The notes: a model not told the origin generated them from the letters alone. A DNA stretch of 15,932 nucleotides from an uncultured Tissierellia bacterium (GCA_902489145.1 CABTYV010000032.1:1-15932); one strand, 5' to 3'; positions 7,259 to 15,285 are shown, counted from the first letter of the stretch. Made by a program: numbers and translations.

Positions 7259-8116
7259 ATGCCGGAGATTGATGTCTATATTGTTTCAGATTCCACCGGG
7301 GAAACGGGCGATGCCATCGCCCATGCGACCCTCTATCAATTTCCCACCCTTCGCTGCCACTATCTTCGCTATCCGGAGGTGGTGGATCAGGCGGCGGTCG
7401 ATCGGTTTTTAACGGCCATGGAGGAAAGTGGAAAATCCGGTGCCCAGCTTGTTTTTCTCTCCCTCATGCAGGCAGACGTCCACCACCGGGCTGTCAAGGA
7501 ATTGAGGGCGCGTTCGGTGCCCTTTATCGATCTTTACGAGGAACCGATCTCCTGCGTGGCGCACGCTTTTAATGTCCAGCCCCTCATGCAGGCGGGGATG
7601 TCGAGAAGGTTGACAGAAACCTATTTTGATAAAATCTCCTCCATGGAATTTGCGGTGCGCTACGATGATGGTCGTGATCCGCGCGGCTTTCTGCTGGCGG
7701 ATCTAGTGTTGGTGGGCGTTTCCAGGACCTCCAAGACGCCCCTCTCCCTTTTTCTGGCCACCAAGGGTTACCAGGTGGCCAACCTGCCGCTGGTGCCGGA
7801 GCTGGATCCGCCTGCAGAGCTCTTTGAGATGGATCCCGGCCGGATCGTGGGCTTAATTGTCAATGAGGATCAGCTTCGCCTGGCTCGCACCGCCCGCCTC
7901 CATACCCTGGGCCTGGAGGATGACTCCTCCTATGTCGCTCACGAGCGGATTGACCAGGAGCTTCACTATGCCAGGTCCTTATTCAAGCGCCTCGATTGCC
8001 CGGTCTTTGATGTTTCCGATTCTGCCATTGAGAAAACAGCAGCCCGGATCGTCTCCTATCTCCACGAAAAATTTGGGGACCAGGCGCAAAAAAAAGCCAC
8101 GACGGAGGCTTTTTAG
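7259..8116 (+). CDS. Pyruvate,phosphate dikinase / PEP synthase regulatory protein (DUF299)
   Basis: A 285-residue protein of the kinase/pyrophosphorylase family (YqfL in Bacillus, PpsR in E. coli, PDRP in plants). The ATG at 7259 was preferred to a GTG at 7238 because AAGGGGG lies directly upstream of the ATG and the family begins with the segment IDVYIVSDSTGETGD. The nucleotide-binding loop GVSRTSKTP is at residues 153-161, with the family's SSMEFAVRYDDGRDP before it. Known reaction: ADP-dependent phosphorylation of a threonine near the catalytic histidine of PPDK (or PEP synthase), inactivating it, and Pi-dependent removal of that phosphate. The target enzyme is not encoded in this window, although its gene is often adjacent in Clostridia, so which of PPDK or PEP synthase is controlled cannot be decided here. 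It is the last gene before the terminator at 8149. Confidence 0.95.
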   Translation: MPEIDVYIVSDSTGETGDAIAHATLYQFPTLRCHYLRYPEVVDQAAVDRFLTAMEESGKSGAQLVFLSLMQADVHHRAVKELRARSVPFIDLYEEPISCVAHAFNVQPLMQAGMSRRLTETYFDKISSMEFAVRYDDGRDPRGFLLADLVLVGVSRTSKTPLSLFLATKGYQVANLPLVPELDPPAELFEMDPGRIVGLIVNEDQLRLARTARLHTLGLEDDSSYVAHERIDQELHYARSLFKRLDCPVFDVSDSAIEKTAARIVSYLHEKFGDQAQKKATTEAF

Positions 8117-8148
8117 GAGAAGGAGCCGGATACGGAGTAGGTTTGCTT

Positions 8149-8180
8149 AGGAGACTGCCTGCAGTCTCCTTTTTATTTTC
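8149..8180 (+). terminator. Rho-independent terminator after the PPDK regulator gene
   Basis: A perfect nine-base-pair stem (AGGAGACTG / CAGTCTCCT) with a four-base loop CCTG spans 8149-8170 and is followed directly by TTTTATTTTC. It closes the floA-to-PPDK-regulator unit 32 bases after the stop codon. Confidence 0.93.
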
Positions 8181-8231
8181 CTTTAGCAGGGTATAAAGCC
8201 AGTATCTAACCAGTGCCAGGGTGGGAAAGAA

Positions 8232-8236
8232 GGGAG
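8232..8236 (+). promoter_or_regulatory. Ribosome binding site that decides the TTG start of dgt
   Basis: GGGAG, within AAGAAGGGAGCAGG, sits seven bases before the TTG at 8244. No in-frame ATG or GTG lies near enough to keep the conserved N-terminus, so this site supports TTG as the initiation codon. Confidence 0.55.
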
Positions 8237-8243
8237 CAGGATT

Positions 8244-9272
8244 TTGCGAAAAAGACAGGAGATTGAGCGTTTACAAGACCAGATCTTAGCGCCGCAGGGC
8301 ATGCGGGTGGAGAATAGCCGAGGGCGCGTCTATCCTGAAAAGGAGGATGACTTTCGGACCGCCTATATGCGTGATCGGGACCGGATCCTGCATTCAAAAG
8401 CCTTTCGGCGCCTCAAGCATAAAACGCAAGTTTTCCTGGCTCCGGAAGGGGATCATTATCGCACGCGCCTGACCCATACCATGGAGGTGGATCAAATTGG
8501 CAGGACCATGGCCCGCGCACTGGGGCTGAACGAGGATTTGGTGGATGCCATTGCCCTGGGCCATGACGTGGGCCATACCCCCTTCGGGCACGCAGGAGAG
8601 TATGTATTAGAGAAATTGATTGGTCCCTTCTCCCATGCGGAACAGTCGGTGCGCGTCCTTTCTTTTATGGAGCAGGGGTCCAAGCACCATGACTATCCGG
8701 GGCTCAACCTCACCTGGGAGGTGCTCGATGGGATTCGCAACCATTCCGGTCATAACCGGGCTGCGACCGTGGAAGGACGCCTGATTAAGTTCGCGGACCG
8801 GATAGCCTATGTCAATCATGATATCGACGATGCCATTCGGGCTGGCGTACTTACGGAGGAGGACCTGCCCAAGGAATGTACGGATATACTGGGTCATTCT
8901 TTTTCAGCTCGCATTGACTGTATGGTGCGCTCTGTGATTGAGGCCTCGGATGGTTCTTCGGAGATCCTTATGAGCGAGCCAGTCTGGACGGCGGCGAAAA
9001 AACTTCGTGCCTTTATGTACGAACGGGTTTATCATAATGACCTGGTAAAAAAAGAGAATGAAAAGCTTTTAAAGGTGATCGAAGATCTCTTTTGTTACTA
9101 TCTGGACCAGCCCCAGGCCATGCCGGAGAGTCACCGAAGACTCTATGTGGGCGAGCTTGCAGAAGCATCGTTGGAAAGACAGGTGGCCGACTATGTGGCG
9201 GGCATGACCGATGATTATCTGATTCACACCTATCGGGAGCTCTTTATTCCCAAAGCCTGGACCAAGCGATAG
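8244..9272 (+). CDS. dgt: Deoxyguanosinetriphosphate triphosphohydrolase-like protein
   Basis: A 342-residue HD-domain dNTP triphosphohydrolase, clearly of the short Dgt-like type found before dnaG in many Clostridia. Metal-binding residues are visible as H78 (RLTHTMEV), H107-D108 (GHDVGHTPFGHAGE) and the downstream aspartate in YVNHDIDDAIRAG. Upstream is the conserved RDRDRILHSKAFRRLKHKTQVF. The family hydrolyses dNTPs to nucleosides and tripolyphosphate and so limits dNTP pools; which dNTP this one prefers cannot be read from the sequence. Initiation is at TTG. The gene opens the second transcription unit after the 8149 terminator; I see only weak promoter-like sequence in the gap. dnaG begins 36 bases after the stop, with dNTP control, priming and transcription initiation following one another. 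Confidence 0.94.
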   Translation: MRKRQEIERLQDQILAPQGMRVENSRGRVYPEKEDDFRTAYMRDRDRILHSKAFRRLKHKTQVFLAPEGDHYRTRLTHTMEVDQIGRTMARALGLNEDLVDAIALGHDVGHTPFGHAGEYVLEKLIGPFSHAEQSVRVLSFMEQGSKHHDYPGLNLTWEVLDGIRNHSGHNRAATVEGRLIKFADRIAYVNHDIDDAIRAGVLTEEDLPKECTDILGHSFSARIDCMVRSVIEASDGSSEILMSEPVWTAAKKLRAFMYERVYHNDLVKKENEKLLKVIEDLFCYYLDQPQAMPESHRRLYVGELAEASLERQVADYVAGMTDDYLIHTYRELFIPKAWTKR

Positions 9273-9308
9273 CAGGATGAGTGGTCATCGGAAAGGAAAG
9301 GAAGGCGC

Positions 9309-11258
9309 ATGTACATCTCAGAGGAGACAGTGGAGCGGGTCAAGGAAGCCATTGATCTTGCTGCCCTGGTGGGTGAATATGTCGACCTCAAGCCCTCCGG
9401 CCGGTCGCTGAAGGCCTGCTGTCCCTTTCATCAGGAGAAGACCCCCTCTTTTCATGTCACGCCGGAACTGGGCATTTTTAAGTGCTTTGGTTGTGGGGAG
9501 TCGGGGGATGGGATTAGCTTTGTGATGAAAATGGAGCATATGGATTTTCCTACTGCCGTTCGATTTTTGGCCGACAAGTATGGGATCCCGATTGAGTCGG
9601 AGCATCCCGAGGATCTGGAGAAAAAGAAACGGCGGGCCCTTCTGTTGGATATTAACCGAAAAGCCGCCTACTTCTACTATCGGAAGCTTTTGACGGATCG
9701 CAGACCCCAGGACTACTTGAAGGGGCGGGGGATGCGGTCGACCATTATCAATCCTTTTCTGCTGGGCTATGCGGACGGGAAAGGGGACAGCCTCTACCGC
9801 TATTTGAAGGAGGAGGGATACGAGGAGGCGGACCTGTTTCATTTAGGACTCATCGCCAAGTCCAACTCCGGCCGCGGCTTTTATGATAAATTTCGAAATC
9901 GACTTATTTTTCCTATTTTATCCAAACAGAAGGAGGTGGTCGGTTTTGGCGGGCGAGTTTTGGGCCAGGGGCAGCCGAAATATTTAAATTCTCCGGAATC
10001 CACCCTCTTTCATAAGGGAGACCATCTTTATGGACTCCATATTGTAGCGGAACGGCCCAGGCGAGACCGGCTTTTAATGGTGGAGGGCTACATGGATGTG
10101 ATTGGCCTTTATGCGCAGGGCATCGATTACGCATTGGCCTCCCTGGGCACAGCTCTTACACCGAATCAGGCCAGGTTGATGGGTCGCTACAGTCAAAATA
10201 TTTATCTATGCTATGACGGCGATAGCGCCGGGATTAAAGCGGCAAGGCGAGCCATTGGGGTATTGAAGGAAGAGGGCCTGAGGGCCAAGATGATCCTGTT
10301 ACCGGACGAAATGGATCCGGATGAGTTTATTCGGGCTCGGGGCAGGGCTGCCTTTGAGGAGCAGATCGAAGCAGCGCTCGATCCCCCGGCTTTTGAACTG
10401 CGGCTCATCGTGGCGGGCTATGATCTTTCTCAGGCAAGTGGTCGGTTGGATTTTTTAAGAGAAGCGATTCCCTACCTGGCCCGGCTGGACCAGGAGGCGG
10501 AGCGGGAGATTTACTTACAGGAGGTCGCTCGTTTGGCGGACGTTCGACCGGAGGGACTCGCCAAAGATCTTAAGGGGGCATTAGCGCGGGTTCAGCTCGA
10601 AAAAGAGGCCCGGGAAAAGCATCGCATGCAGGCGGGAAATAGCTTTGAACCCCGGGAGGTTCCCTATGTGCCAGATTATTATGATGCAGCGCCAGAAGCA
10701 CCTTCCTATTACAGTCCGCCGGTGGAACCGCAGACAAGGGCGAGCGGGCAGGCACCGCAAGGTGGCCTTTCCCATCAGGGGTATCGCAAGGAGCTGCGCC
10801 TGATTCGTAGACGCCGTTCCCTGGAACGCGCCGTCCTCATCCGCCTGAAGCAGGGGGCAGTAGAAGCGTCGCATGAGGCGATCTTTTTACATTATTTAGG
10901 GCCGGATACCAGGCCGATTGGCCAGATGATCAAGGCGCTTCGTGACCAGGGCCTGCCGGTAAGCGCCAATGGGCTCAGGGAACGAATGGGAGAGAAGCTG
11001 GAGGACAGCTTCTATCAGTTATTCACCCGTTTGGAGCAGGAGAGCGCTCCGGATCGAACGCAGCTCATTTTGCAGGAACAAGAGCTGGCGGAGCGCATCA
11101 GACAGAGTGAGTTAGAGGAAAAGAAGGAAGAGCTTCAGACCCTGCTGAAACAGACGGATGCAGATTTGACCCGGTCAGGCTTTGACCGAAATGCCTTATA
11201 TCAACAATTAGCGGCCTTGGACCGCAAGCTTGAGGAAGGGGAGGAGGGAGATAGATGA
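9309..11258 (+). CDS. dnaG: DNA primase DnaG
   Basis: A 649-residue primase with all three domains. The ATG at 9309 follows AAAGGAAAGGAAGG. Zinc-binding domain: CHC2-type site C38, H41, C59, C62 (CPFH ... KCFGC). RNA polymerase domain with TOPRIM fold: E259 in MVEGYMDV, then D303 and D305 in YDGDSAGIKAARRAI, the metal-binding triad. Between about 438 and 495 comes a Pro/Tyr/Glu/Gln-rich, probably disordered linker (VPYVPDYYDAAPEAPSYY), then a helical C-terminal domain (about 500-649) that in the family binds the replicative helicase. It makes RNA primers for lagging-strand synthesis. The stop codon overlaps the first codons of rpoD (ATGA), the standard dnaG-rpoD macromolecular-synthesis arrangement. 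It is somewhat longer than Bacillus DnaG (about 600 residues) mainly because of the linker and C-terminal part. Confidence 0.98.
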   Translation: MYISEETVERVKEAIDLAALVGEYVDLKPSGRSLKACCPFHQEKTPSFHVTPELGIFKCFGCGESGDGISFVMKMEHMDFPTAVRFLADKYGIPIESEHPEDLEKKKRRALLLDINRKAAYFYYRKLLTDRRPQDYLKGRGMRSTIINPFLLGYADGKGDSLYRYLKEEGYEEADLFHLGLIAKSNSGRGFYDKFRNRLIFPILSKQKEVVGFGGRVLGQGQPKYLNSPESTLFHKGDHLYGLHIVAERPRRDRLLMVEGYMDVIGLYAQGIDYALASLGTALTPNQARLMGRYSQNIYLCYDGDSAGIKAARRAIGVLKEEGLRAKMILLPDEMDPDEFIRARGRAAFEEQIEAALDPPAFELRLIVAGYDLSQASGRLDFLREAIPYLARLDQEAEREIYLQEVARLADVRPEGLAKDLKGALARVQLEKEAREKHRMQAGNSFEPREVPYVPDYYDAAPEAPSYYSPPVEPQTRASGQAPQGGLSHQGYRKELRLIRRRRSLERAVLIRLKQGAVEASHEAIFLHYLGPDTRPIGQMIKALRDQGLPVSANGLRERMGEKLEDSFYQLFTRLEQESAPDRTQLILQEQELAERIRQSELEEKKEELQTLLKQTDADLTRSGFDRNALYQQLAALDRKLEEGEEGDR

Positions 11259-13339
11259 TGACTGAGAAAAAACCGATCAAGGAAGAAATCGTCGATCTAG
11301 ATGAGCTGAAACAAGAGATTATTGAAGAGCTTCAAAAAGCGGCAGAGCAAAATTATGACAAAATCAGTGTGCATGAGCTGGAGGATCTGGACGATTTCGA
11401 AAACCTAAGTGAGGAAGACCGCCATGACATCCTAAAGGTTTTGGAGGACAAGGGGATCGAGGTGGAGGAGGAAGCCTACGACTCAGCTTTCGAGGAAGAG
11501 AAAACGGAAGAGCTGGGCGAAGAAGAGGAAGAGGAGCTGGAGGCCTTCGATCGTTTCGAGGAAGAAGAGGAAGAGGAAGAGGAGGGCAAGCCCAAAAAGA
11601 AGACTAAAAAGGAACAGGCGGCGGAGGCCCGTAAGGCCATGCGCAATGTGGCGGTCGATGATCCGGTCAAGATGTATCTGAAGGAAATTGGCCGGGTAGA
11701 CCTGTTGACCGCCATTGAGGAAGTGATCTTTGCCAAACGCATGGAAAATGCGCAAATGGTGGAGAAGGCCCTTCGAGGGGAACGCCCTACGCTTCGGGAG
11801 GCAATTGAGCTATCCAAAAAATCGCTGATCATCAGTCAGATTGATCAGGTGCTCACCTACGTCCACGCGCTCCATGAAAAGGGCACCCTTTCCGCCCAGG
11901 ATACCAAAGCCTTTAAACGCCTGGGCGTCTATCTCCACGAGGTCCTTCAGCCTGGGGAAAAGCGACCGGAACAGGATTCGGAGGACTACCGTCTGATCAA
12001 ATTGGCCGCCTATGTGGAGCGCTATATTCGCCGCCGCTTGTCCAAGAAGGGGCTGACGACGGAGGAGGCAAGGGCGCTTCAGTTCTGTATTCAAATTGAA
12101 GAGGCGGTCATTGACCGGGTGCTGAATGAGGGCAGGTTGACGGAGGGGCAGAAGAACGCCCTATCCTATGCCCTGGCTCACGAGGAGGAGATCCGTTCGG
12201 CCATTGATCAGGTCTATAAAAAAGAGGGAGACCGCGATCCCGCACTCAAGACGCTGGATGACCTGACCCGGGAAAGACGGACCAAGGTGTATACAAAGGA
12301 AGAGCGCCTGAGCATGGATCAGAGGCGCCTGATTTTCGAAAAAAACACCCTGATGGACAAGCTCAACATCGGCTTAAAGAAGGTGCAACCCAAGGATGAG
12401 CTGACCGAATTTGAGGCAAAGGCTTATGCGGTGCTGACCCAGGCCTATGATGCAGTGGAGGACTTCCATTTGGAAGGGGAGTCGGCCCTGGCGAAGGTTG
12501 ATCTTGAAGCGCTTACAGCACTTCGGGAGGAGGCACTGCCAGCGCGCAAATTCCTGATGGGGGAAGCCATGAGTGAGGCGGACCAGGCGCAAGTCCAGGA
12601 GGCCTTGCGGCTGGGCTCTGAGGCCAAACAAAGCTTGGCCGAAACCAACCTGCGGCTGGTTGTCTCGATTGCCAAGCGATATGTGGGACGGGGGATGTCC
12701 TTCCTGGACCTGATTCAGGAGGGCAATTTGGGCCTGATGAAGGCCGTCGATAAATTTGACTATCATCGCGGGTTTAAATTTTCCACCTATGCCACCTGGT
12801 GGATTCGTCAGGCCATCACGCGCGCTATCGCTGACCAGGCCAGAACCATCCGCATCCCGGTTCATATGGTTGAGACCATCAACAAGCTCTCCCGTGCGCA
12901 GCGTCAGCTTCTGCAGGAGCTCAATCGGGACCCGACCAATGAGGAAATAGCGGCGGAGATGGGCATTGATGTGGAAAAGGTGCGGGCGGTCCGAAAGATT
13001 GCCCAGGAGCCGATTTCGCTGGAAACCCCCATCGGCGAGGAGGAGGATTCCCATCTGGGCGATTTTATCGAGGATGACTCGGCGGTGGCCCCGGATGAGG
13101 CGGCCGACTTTATCATGCTGCGGGAAGAATTAAAGAGCATTCTCAACACCCTCTCAGAGCGGGAGCGCAAGGTCCTGGAGCTTCGGTTTGGCTTAAATGA
13201 CGGGACGCCTCGAACTCTGGAGGAGGTTGGTCGTGAGTTTGACGTGACCCGGGAGCGCATTCGACAGATTGAAGCCAAGGCCATTCGTAAGCTGAAGCAT
13301 CCGACCCGGTCGCAGAAGATCAAAGATTTTATCGAATAA
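11255..13339 (+). CDS. rpoD: Primary RNA polymerase sigma factor RpoD/SigA with a large internal insertion
   Basis: A 694-residue primary sigma factor, roughly twice the length of Bacillus SigA (371). The start is ATG 11255, with AGGAGG at 11242-11247; the next codon is also ATG and could be used. Order: region 1.1-like segment (about 12-75), an almost purely acidic stretch (about 70-110) and a Lys-rich hinge, region 1.2 DPVKMYLKEIGRVDLLTAIEE (136-156), then about 289 extra residues (166-454) where SigA has only a few, then regions 2.1-2.4 (SLAETNLRLVVSIAKRYVGR through the FSTYATWWIRQAITRAIA motif), region 3, and region 4 with the helix-turn-helix TLEEVGREFDVTRERIRQIE. The -10 and -35 reading residues look normal, so it should recognise standard promoters, in keeping with the TATAAT before rnpB. 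It directs RNA polymerase to housekeeping genes. Role of the insertion is unknown; E. coli-type sigma70 also has a non-conserved region at this point. Confidence 0.98.
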   Translation: MMTEKKPIKEEIVDLDELKQEIIEELQKAAEQNYDKISVHELEDLDDFENLSEEDRHDILKVLEDKGIEVEEEAYDSAFEEEKTEELGEEEEEELEAFDRFEEEEEEEEEGKPKKKTKKEQAAEARKAMRNVAVDDPVKMYLKEIGRVDLLTAIEEVIFAKRMENAQMVEKALRGERPTLREAIELSKKSLIISQIDQVLTYVHALHEKGTLSAQDTKAFKRLGVYLHEVLQPGEKRPEQDSEDYRLIKLAAYVERYIRRRLSKKGLTTEEARALQFCIQIEEAVIDRVLNEGRLTEGQKNALSYALAHEEEIRSAIDQVYKKEGDRDPALKTLDDLTRERRTKVYTKEERLSMDQRRLIFEKNTLMDKLNIGLKKVQPKDELTEFEAKAYAVLTQAYDAVEDFHLEGESALAKVDLEALTALREEALPARKFLMGEAMSEADQAQVQEALRLGSEAKQSLAETNLRLVVSIAKRYVGRGMSFLDLIQEGNLGLMKAVDKFDYHRGFKFSTYATWWIRQAITRAIADQARTIRIPVHMVETINKLSRAQRQLLQELNRDPTNEEIAAEMGIDVEKVRAVRKIAQEPISLETPIGEEEDSHLGDFIEDDSAVAPDEAADFIMLREELKSILNTLSERERKVLELRFGLNDGTPRTLEEVGREFDVTRERIRQIEAKAIRKLKHPTRSQKIKDFIE

Positions 13340-13349
13340 GAGGAGGGCC

Positions 13350-14093
13350 ATGGCAGGCAAACAAATGGATCCTCGCATGGAGCGGATCATTGACCTGGTT
13401 CTCCCCTGCCAGCAGGTCGTGGATGTGGGCTGCGACCACGGGCTGATTTCGCTGGCGCTGGGGGAGCGTCCGGATATCGAGCGGGTGCTGGCGACCGATA
13501 TTTCTGGGCCGTCTCTCGCCAAGCTGGAGCAAAAATTAGATCGGATGGGGCGGGAAGCTGGTCTAAGTCAAAAAATTACATGTGTTCAGGCGGACGGCCT
13601 TCGAGGGCTTCCGCTGGACCGGGCGGATGCGATTGTGATCACCGGGATGGGGGGCTACCTGGTCTGCTCGATTTTGGAAAAAGGTGCAGCCCTTGCAGGA
13701 AAAGCGACCCAATGGGTGTTGGGCCCTCAGCGGGATCTGGATCAGGTACGGACCTTTTTGATCGGCCTTTCCTTCCGCGTACAGGAGGACCTGGTCCAAT
13801 CAGGAGGCCTTTATTACACGCTTTTTGATGTGCGCCCCAAGGAGCCGATGGATCCCCGCTACCAGGCCCTGGCCCAAAATCCGGTCCTACTTTCCTACGG
13901 ACCCGATCTCTATCAAAAAAGGGCTCCCCTGCTCCACCTGAAAATGCAGGAGGACCTGGCCCGAAGCCATCGTCTTCGGGCCCATTTGAAGGCCTTGCCC
14001 AGGGAAAAGGCGGACCCTCCAGCCCTGTCGACAAGGATCGAGGCGCTCAACGAGCAGATTGAGGGGCTGGAGGGCGTCCTATCGACCTGGTAG
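13350..14093 (+). CDS. trmK: tRNA (adenine(22)-N1)-methyltransferase TrmK
   Basis: A 247-residue Rossmann-fold methyltransferase with the TrmK (YqfN) signature. The SAM-binding loop VVDVGCDHGLISLAL is at residues 23-37 and ATDISG follows at 48-53. The catalytic-side motif ITGMGG (97-102) is followed by LGPQRDLDQVRTFL, the local form of the family's LQPN segment, and the C-terminal third is a Leu/Arg/Glu-rich coiled coil as expected. The family methylates N1 of A22 in the D-arm of tRNAs using S-adenosylmethionine. AGGAGGG at 13341-13347 lies very close to the ATG at 13350; a second ATG at 13365 would be too far. Position directly after the sigma factor gene and before the Nif3-like gene is the standard Firmicutes order (sigA-yqfN-yqfO), which supports the call. 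Confidence 0.93.
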   Translation: MAGKQMDPRMERIIDLVLPCQQVVDVGCDHGLISLALGERPDIERVLATDISGPSLAKLEQKLDRMGREAGLSQKITCVQADGLRGLPLDRADAIVITGMGGYLVCSILEKGAALAGKATQWVLGPQRDLDQVRTFLIGLSFRVQEDLVQSGGLYYTLFDVRPKEPMDPRYQALAQNPVLLSYGPDLYQKRAPLLHLKMQEDLARSHRLRAHLKALPREKADPPALSTRIEALNEQIEGLEGVLSTW

Positions 14094-14108
14094 CCAAAAG
14101 GAGACAAG

Positions 14109-14912
14109 ATGAAAATTCGGCAATGGATTTCGCAATGGGAAGAAAAAGTACCCCTCTCCCTACAGGAGGACTGGGATCATAGTGGGGGACAGCTGGGCGA
14201 CTTGGATCAGGAGCTGAGCGGGATTGTTTTTACGCTGGATCTGACCGATGAGGCGATTGAGCAGGCGCTGGCGCATGGGGCCAATTTCATTTTTACGCAT
14301 CATCCCCTTTTTTTTCAACCGCTGCCGGATTTGCTAAGCGATCGCCCGCTTAAGAGGCGGATTTTGCGTGCCTGTGCCCATCAGCTCGTGGTCTATAGCG
14401 CCCATACCCCTTTTGATGGGATCGACGGCGGGGTCAATGATGTTTTGGCAGACCTGCTTGGCCTGAAAAAGTGCCAGCCTCTGGAGGTTTGGAACGAAAG
14501 GACGGGAGCGGCCGGCCTGGCGGAGGGCATGGGCCGGATCGGCTTTTTGGAAGGCGAGCCGTCCCTCTCGTCCTATGCGTCTTTTTTGAAGAAACAATTT
14601 CAGGCCCCTTCGATCGTTTTTTATGGCCCTGCCGAAAAAAAGATTTCCTGTGTCGCTTGTGTAGGCGGATCAGGGCTCTCCTATGCTGACCTTGCACTTG
14701 AGAAGGGCGCTGACCTCTTTGTCACGGCGGATCTGACCTATCACAAGCTTCAGGAGCCCTTGGAAAATGGCTTGGCTTTGGTGGACCTGGGGCACGATAC
14801 GAGCGAAGAGCCCGCCCTCCTTCAGGCGGAGCGCTGGTCCCAAGCCATTGCCCCCAGCACGCCCACCTACCGGCTGGGCCCCTGCCCCATCTTCCGTCGT
14901 CAGGTGGTCTAG
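14109..14912 (+). CDS. Nif3-like dinuclear metal centre protein (YbgI/YqfO family)
   Basis: A 267-residue protein of the NIF3/YbgI family. Metal ligands are all present: D23-H24 (DWDHSG), H64-H65 (FTHHPLFF), D103 (HTPFDGIDGGVND, with H99 nearby), and H229 with E233 (DLGHDTSEE). It is the short form, lacking the PII-like insertion of about 100 residues seen in Bacillus YqfO. Family members form hexameric toroids with a dinuclear metal site per subunit; database names such as GTP cyclohydrolase 1 type 2 rest on homology and the true reaction is unsettled. AAAAGGAG sits in front of the ATG, 15 bases after the trmK stop, so they are almost certainly cotranscribed. Their constant pairing hints at a shared RNA- or cofactor-related role, but this is inference. 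Confidence 0.92.
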   Translation: MKIRQWISQWEEKVPLSLQEDWDHSGGQLGDLDQELSGIVFTLDLTDEAIEQALAHGANFIFTHHPLFFQPLPDLLSDRPLKRRILRACAHQLVVYSAHTPFDGIDGGVNDVLADLLGLKKCQPLEVWNERTGAAGLAEGMGRIGFLEGEPSLSSYASFLKKQFQAPSIVFYGPAEKKISCVACVGGSGLSYADLALEKGADLFVTADLTYHKLQEPLENGLALVDLGHDTSEEPALLQAERWSQAIAPSTPTYRLGPCPIFRRQVV

Positions 14913-14952
14913 CGCTACCTGCTCCTAATTTTTCTTCCCGGAGCGCCTTTTA

Positions 14953-14961
14953 TGGTATAAT
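14953..14961 (+). promoter_or_regulatory. Extended -10 promoter of rnpB
   Basis: TGGTATAAT gives a perfect TATAAT (14956-14961) with the extended TGN in front. No good -35 hexamer lies at 17-19 bases upstream (only TTTCTT near 14931). Transcription would start around 14968-14971, exactly at the P1 helix of the RNase P RNA. Confidence 0.85.
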
Positions 14962-14970
14962 TATAAATTG

Positions 14971-15285
14971 GAAGTAAGCCGGGCTATCGCGACAGGTTCG
15001 AGGAAAGTCCGTGCACCATAGAGCAGGATACCGGATAACGTCCGGTGGAGGCGACTCCAAGGCAAGTGCAACAGAAAGAAACCGCCCGAAAGGGTAAGGA
15101 TGGAAAGGTGAGGTAAGAGCTCACCAGCTCGTCGGAGACGGCGTGGCTCTGTAAACCCTATCCGGTGCAAGATCAAACCGCCCAATCGGCTGCTCGTCGG
15201 GGCGAAGGGATCGCTAGACTTCAGCGGTAACGCTGAAGCGAGACAGATGATAGCCAAAACAGAACACGGCTTACCGGCTTGCTTC
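14971..15285 (+). ncRNA. rnpB: RNase P RNA, bacterial type A
   Basis: The catalytic RNA of RNase P, which removes 5' leaders from precursor tRNAs. Evidence is helical and sequence-based. P1 pairs GAAGTAAGCCGG (14971-14982) with CCGGCTTGCTTC (15274-15285), with one G-U pair. P2 pairs GGCTATC (14982-14988) with GATAGCC (15249-15255), sharing one edge base with P1. P4 pairs AAG-CCGTG (15005-15013) with CACGGCTT (15265-15272), with the universal bulged U at 15008. The conserved GAGGAAAGTCCG, the P10/P11 hairpin GGTGAGGTAAGAGCTCACC, and GTAAACCC are all present. P18 is CTTCAGCG-GTAA-CGCTGAAG with a GNRA loop. The long-range layout marks type A. It is short (about 315 nt): P3 is reduced to some 12 bases, and the P13/P14/L15 part is hard to align to the standard pattern. 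The 3' end runs straight into a T tract. Confidence 0.95.

Noticed and set aside
8182..8208. Promoter-like sequences (TATAAA at 8192, TATCTA at 8203) ahead of dgt
   Set aside because: A promoter is expected here after the terminator, but no -35 hexamer at proper spacing supports either candidate, so I did not annotate one.
11476..11832. Long minus-strand ORF with a serine-rich repeat opposite the start of rpoD
   Set aside because: It is the complement of the GAG/GAA-rich acidic tract of RpoD; it has no ribosome binding site and no family resemblance.
12374..13054. 226-codon minus-strand ORF inside rpoD
   Set aside because: It mirrors the highly conserved sigma regions 2-3 on the other strand; the plus-strand protein is certain and the reverse ORF has no recognisable domain.
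13713..13760. TrmK with LGPQ instead of the LQPN motif as a sign of a different enzyme
   Set aside because: From memory, clostridial TrmK proteins often have variants such as SPQ or QPQ here, and the rest of the protein and its gene context fit TrmK.
14921..14951. Possible terminator between the Nif3-like gene and rnpB (GCTCC ... GGAGC then CTTTT)
   Set aside because: The stem is only five base pairs with a 14-base loop and a short T run that overlaps the rnpB promoter; too weak to call.
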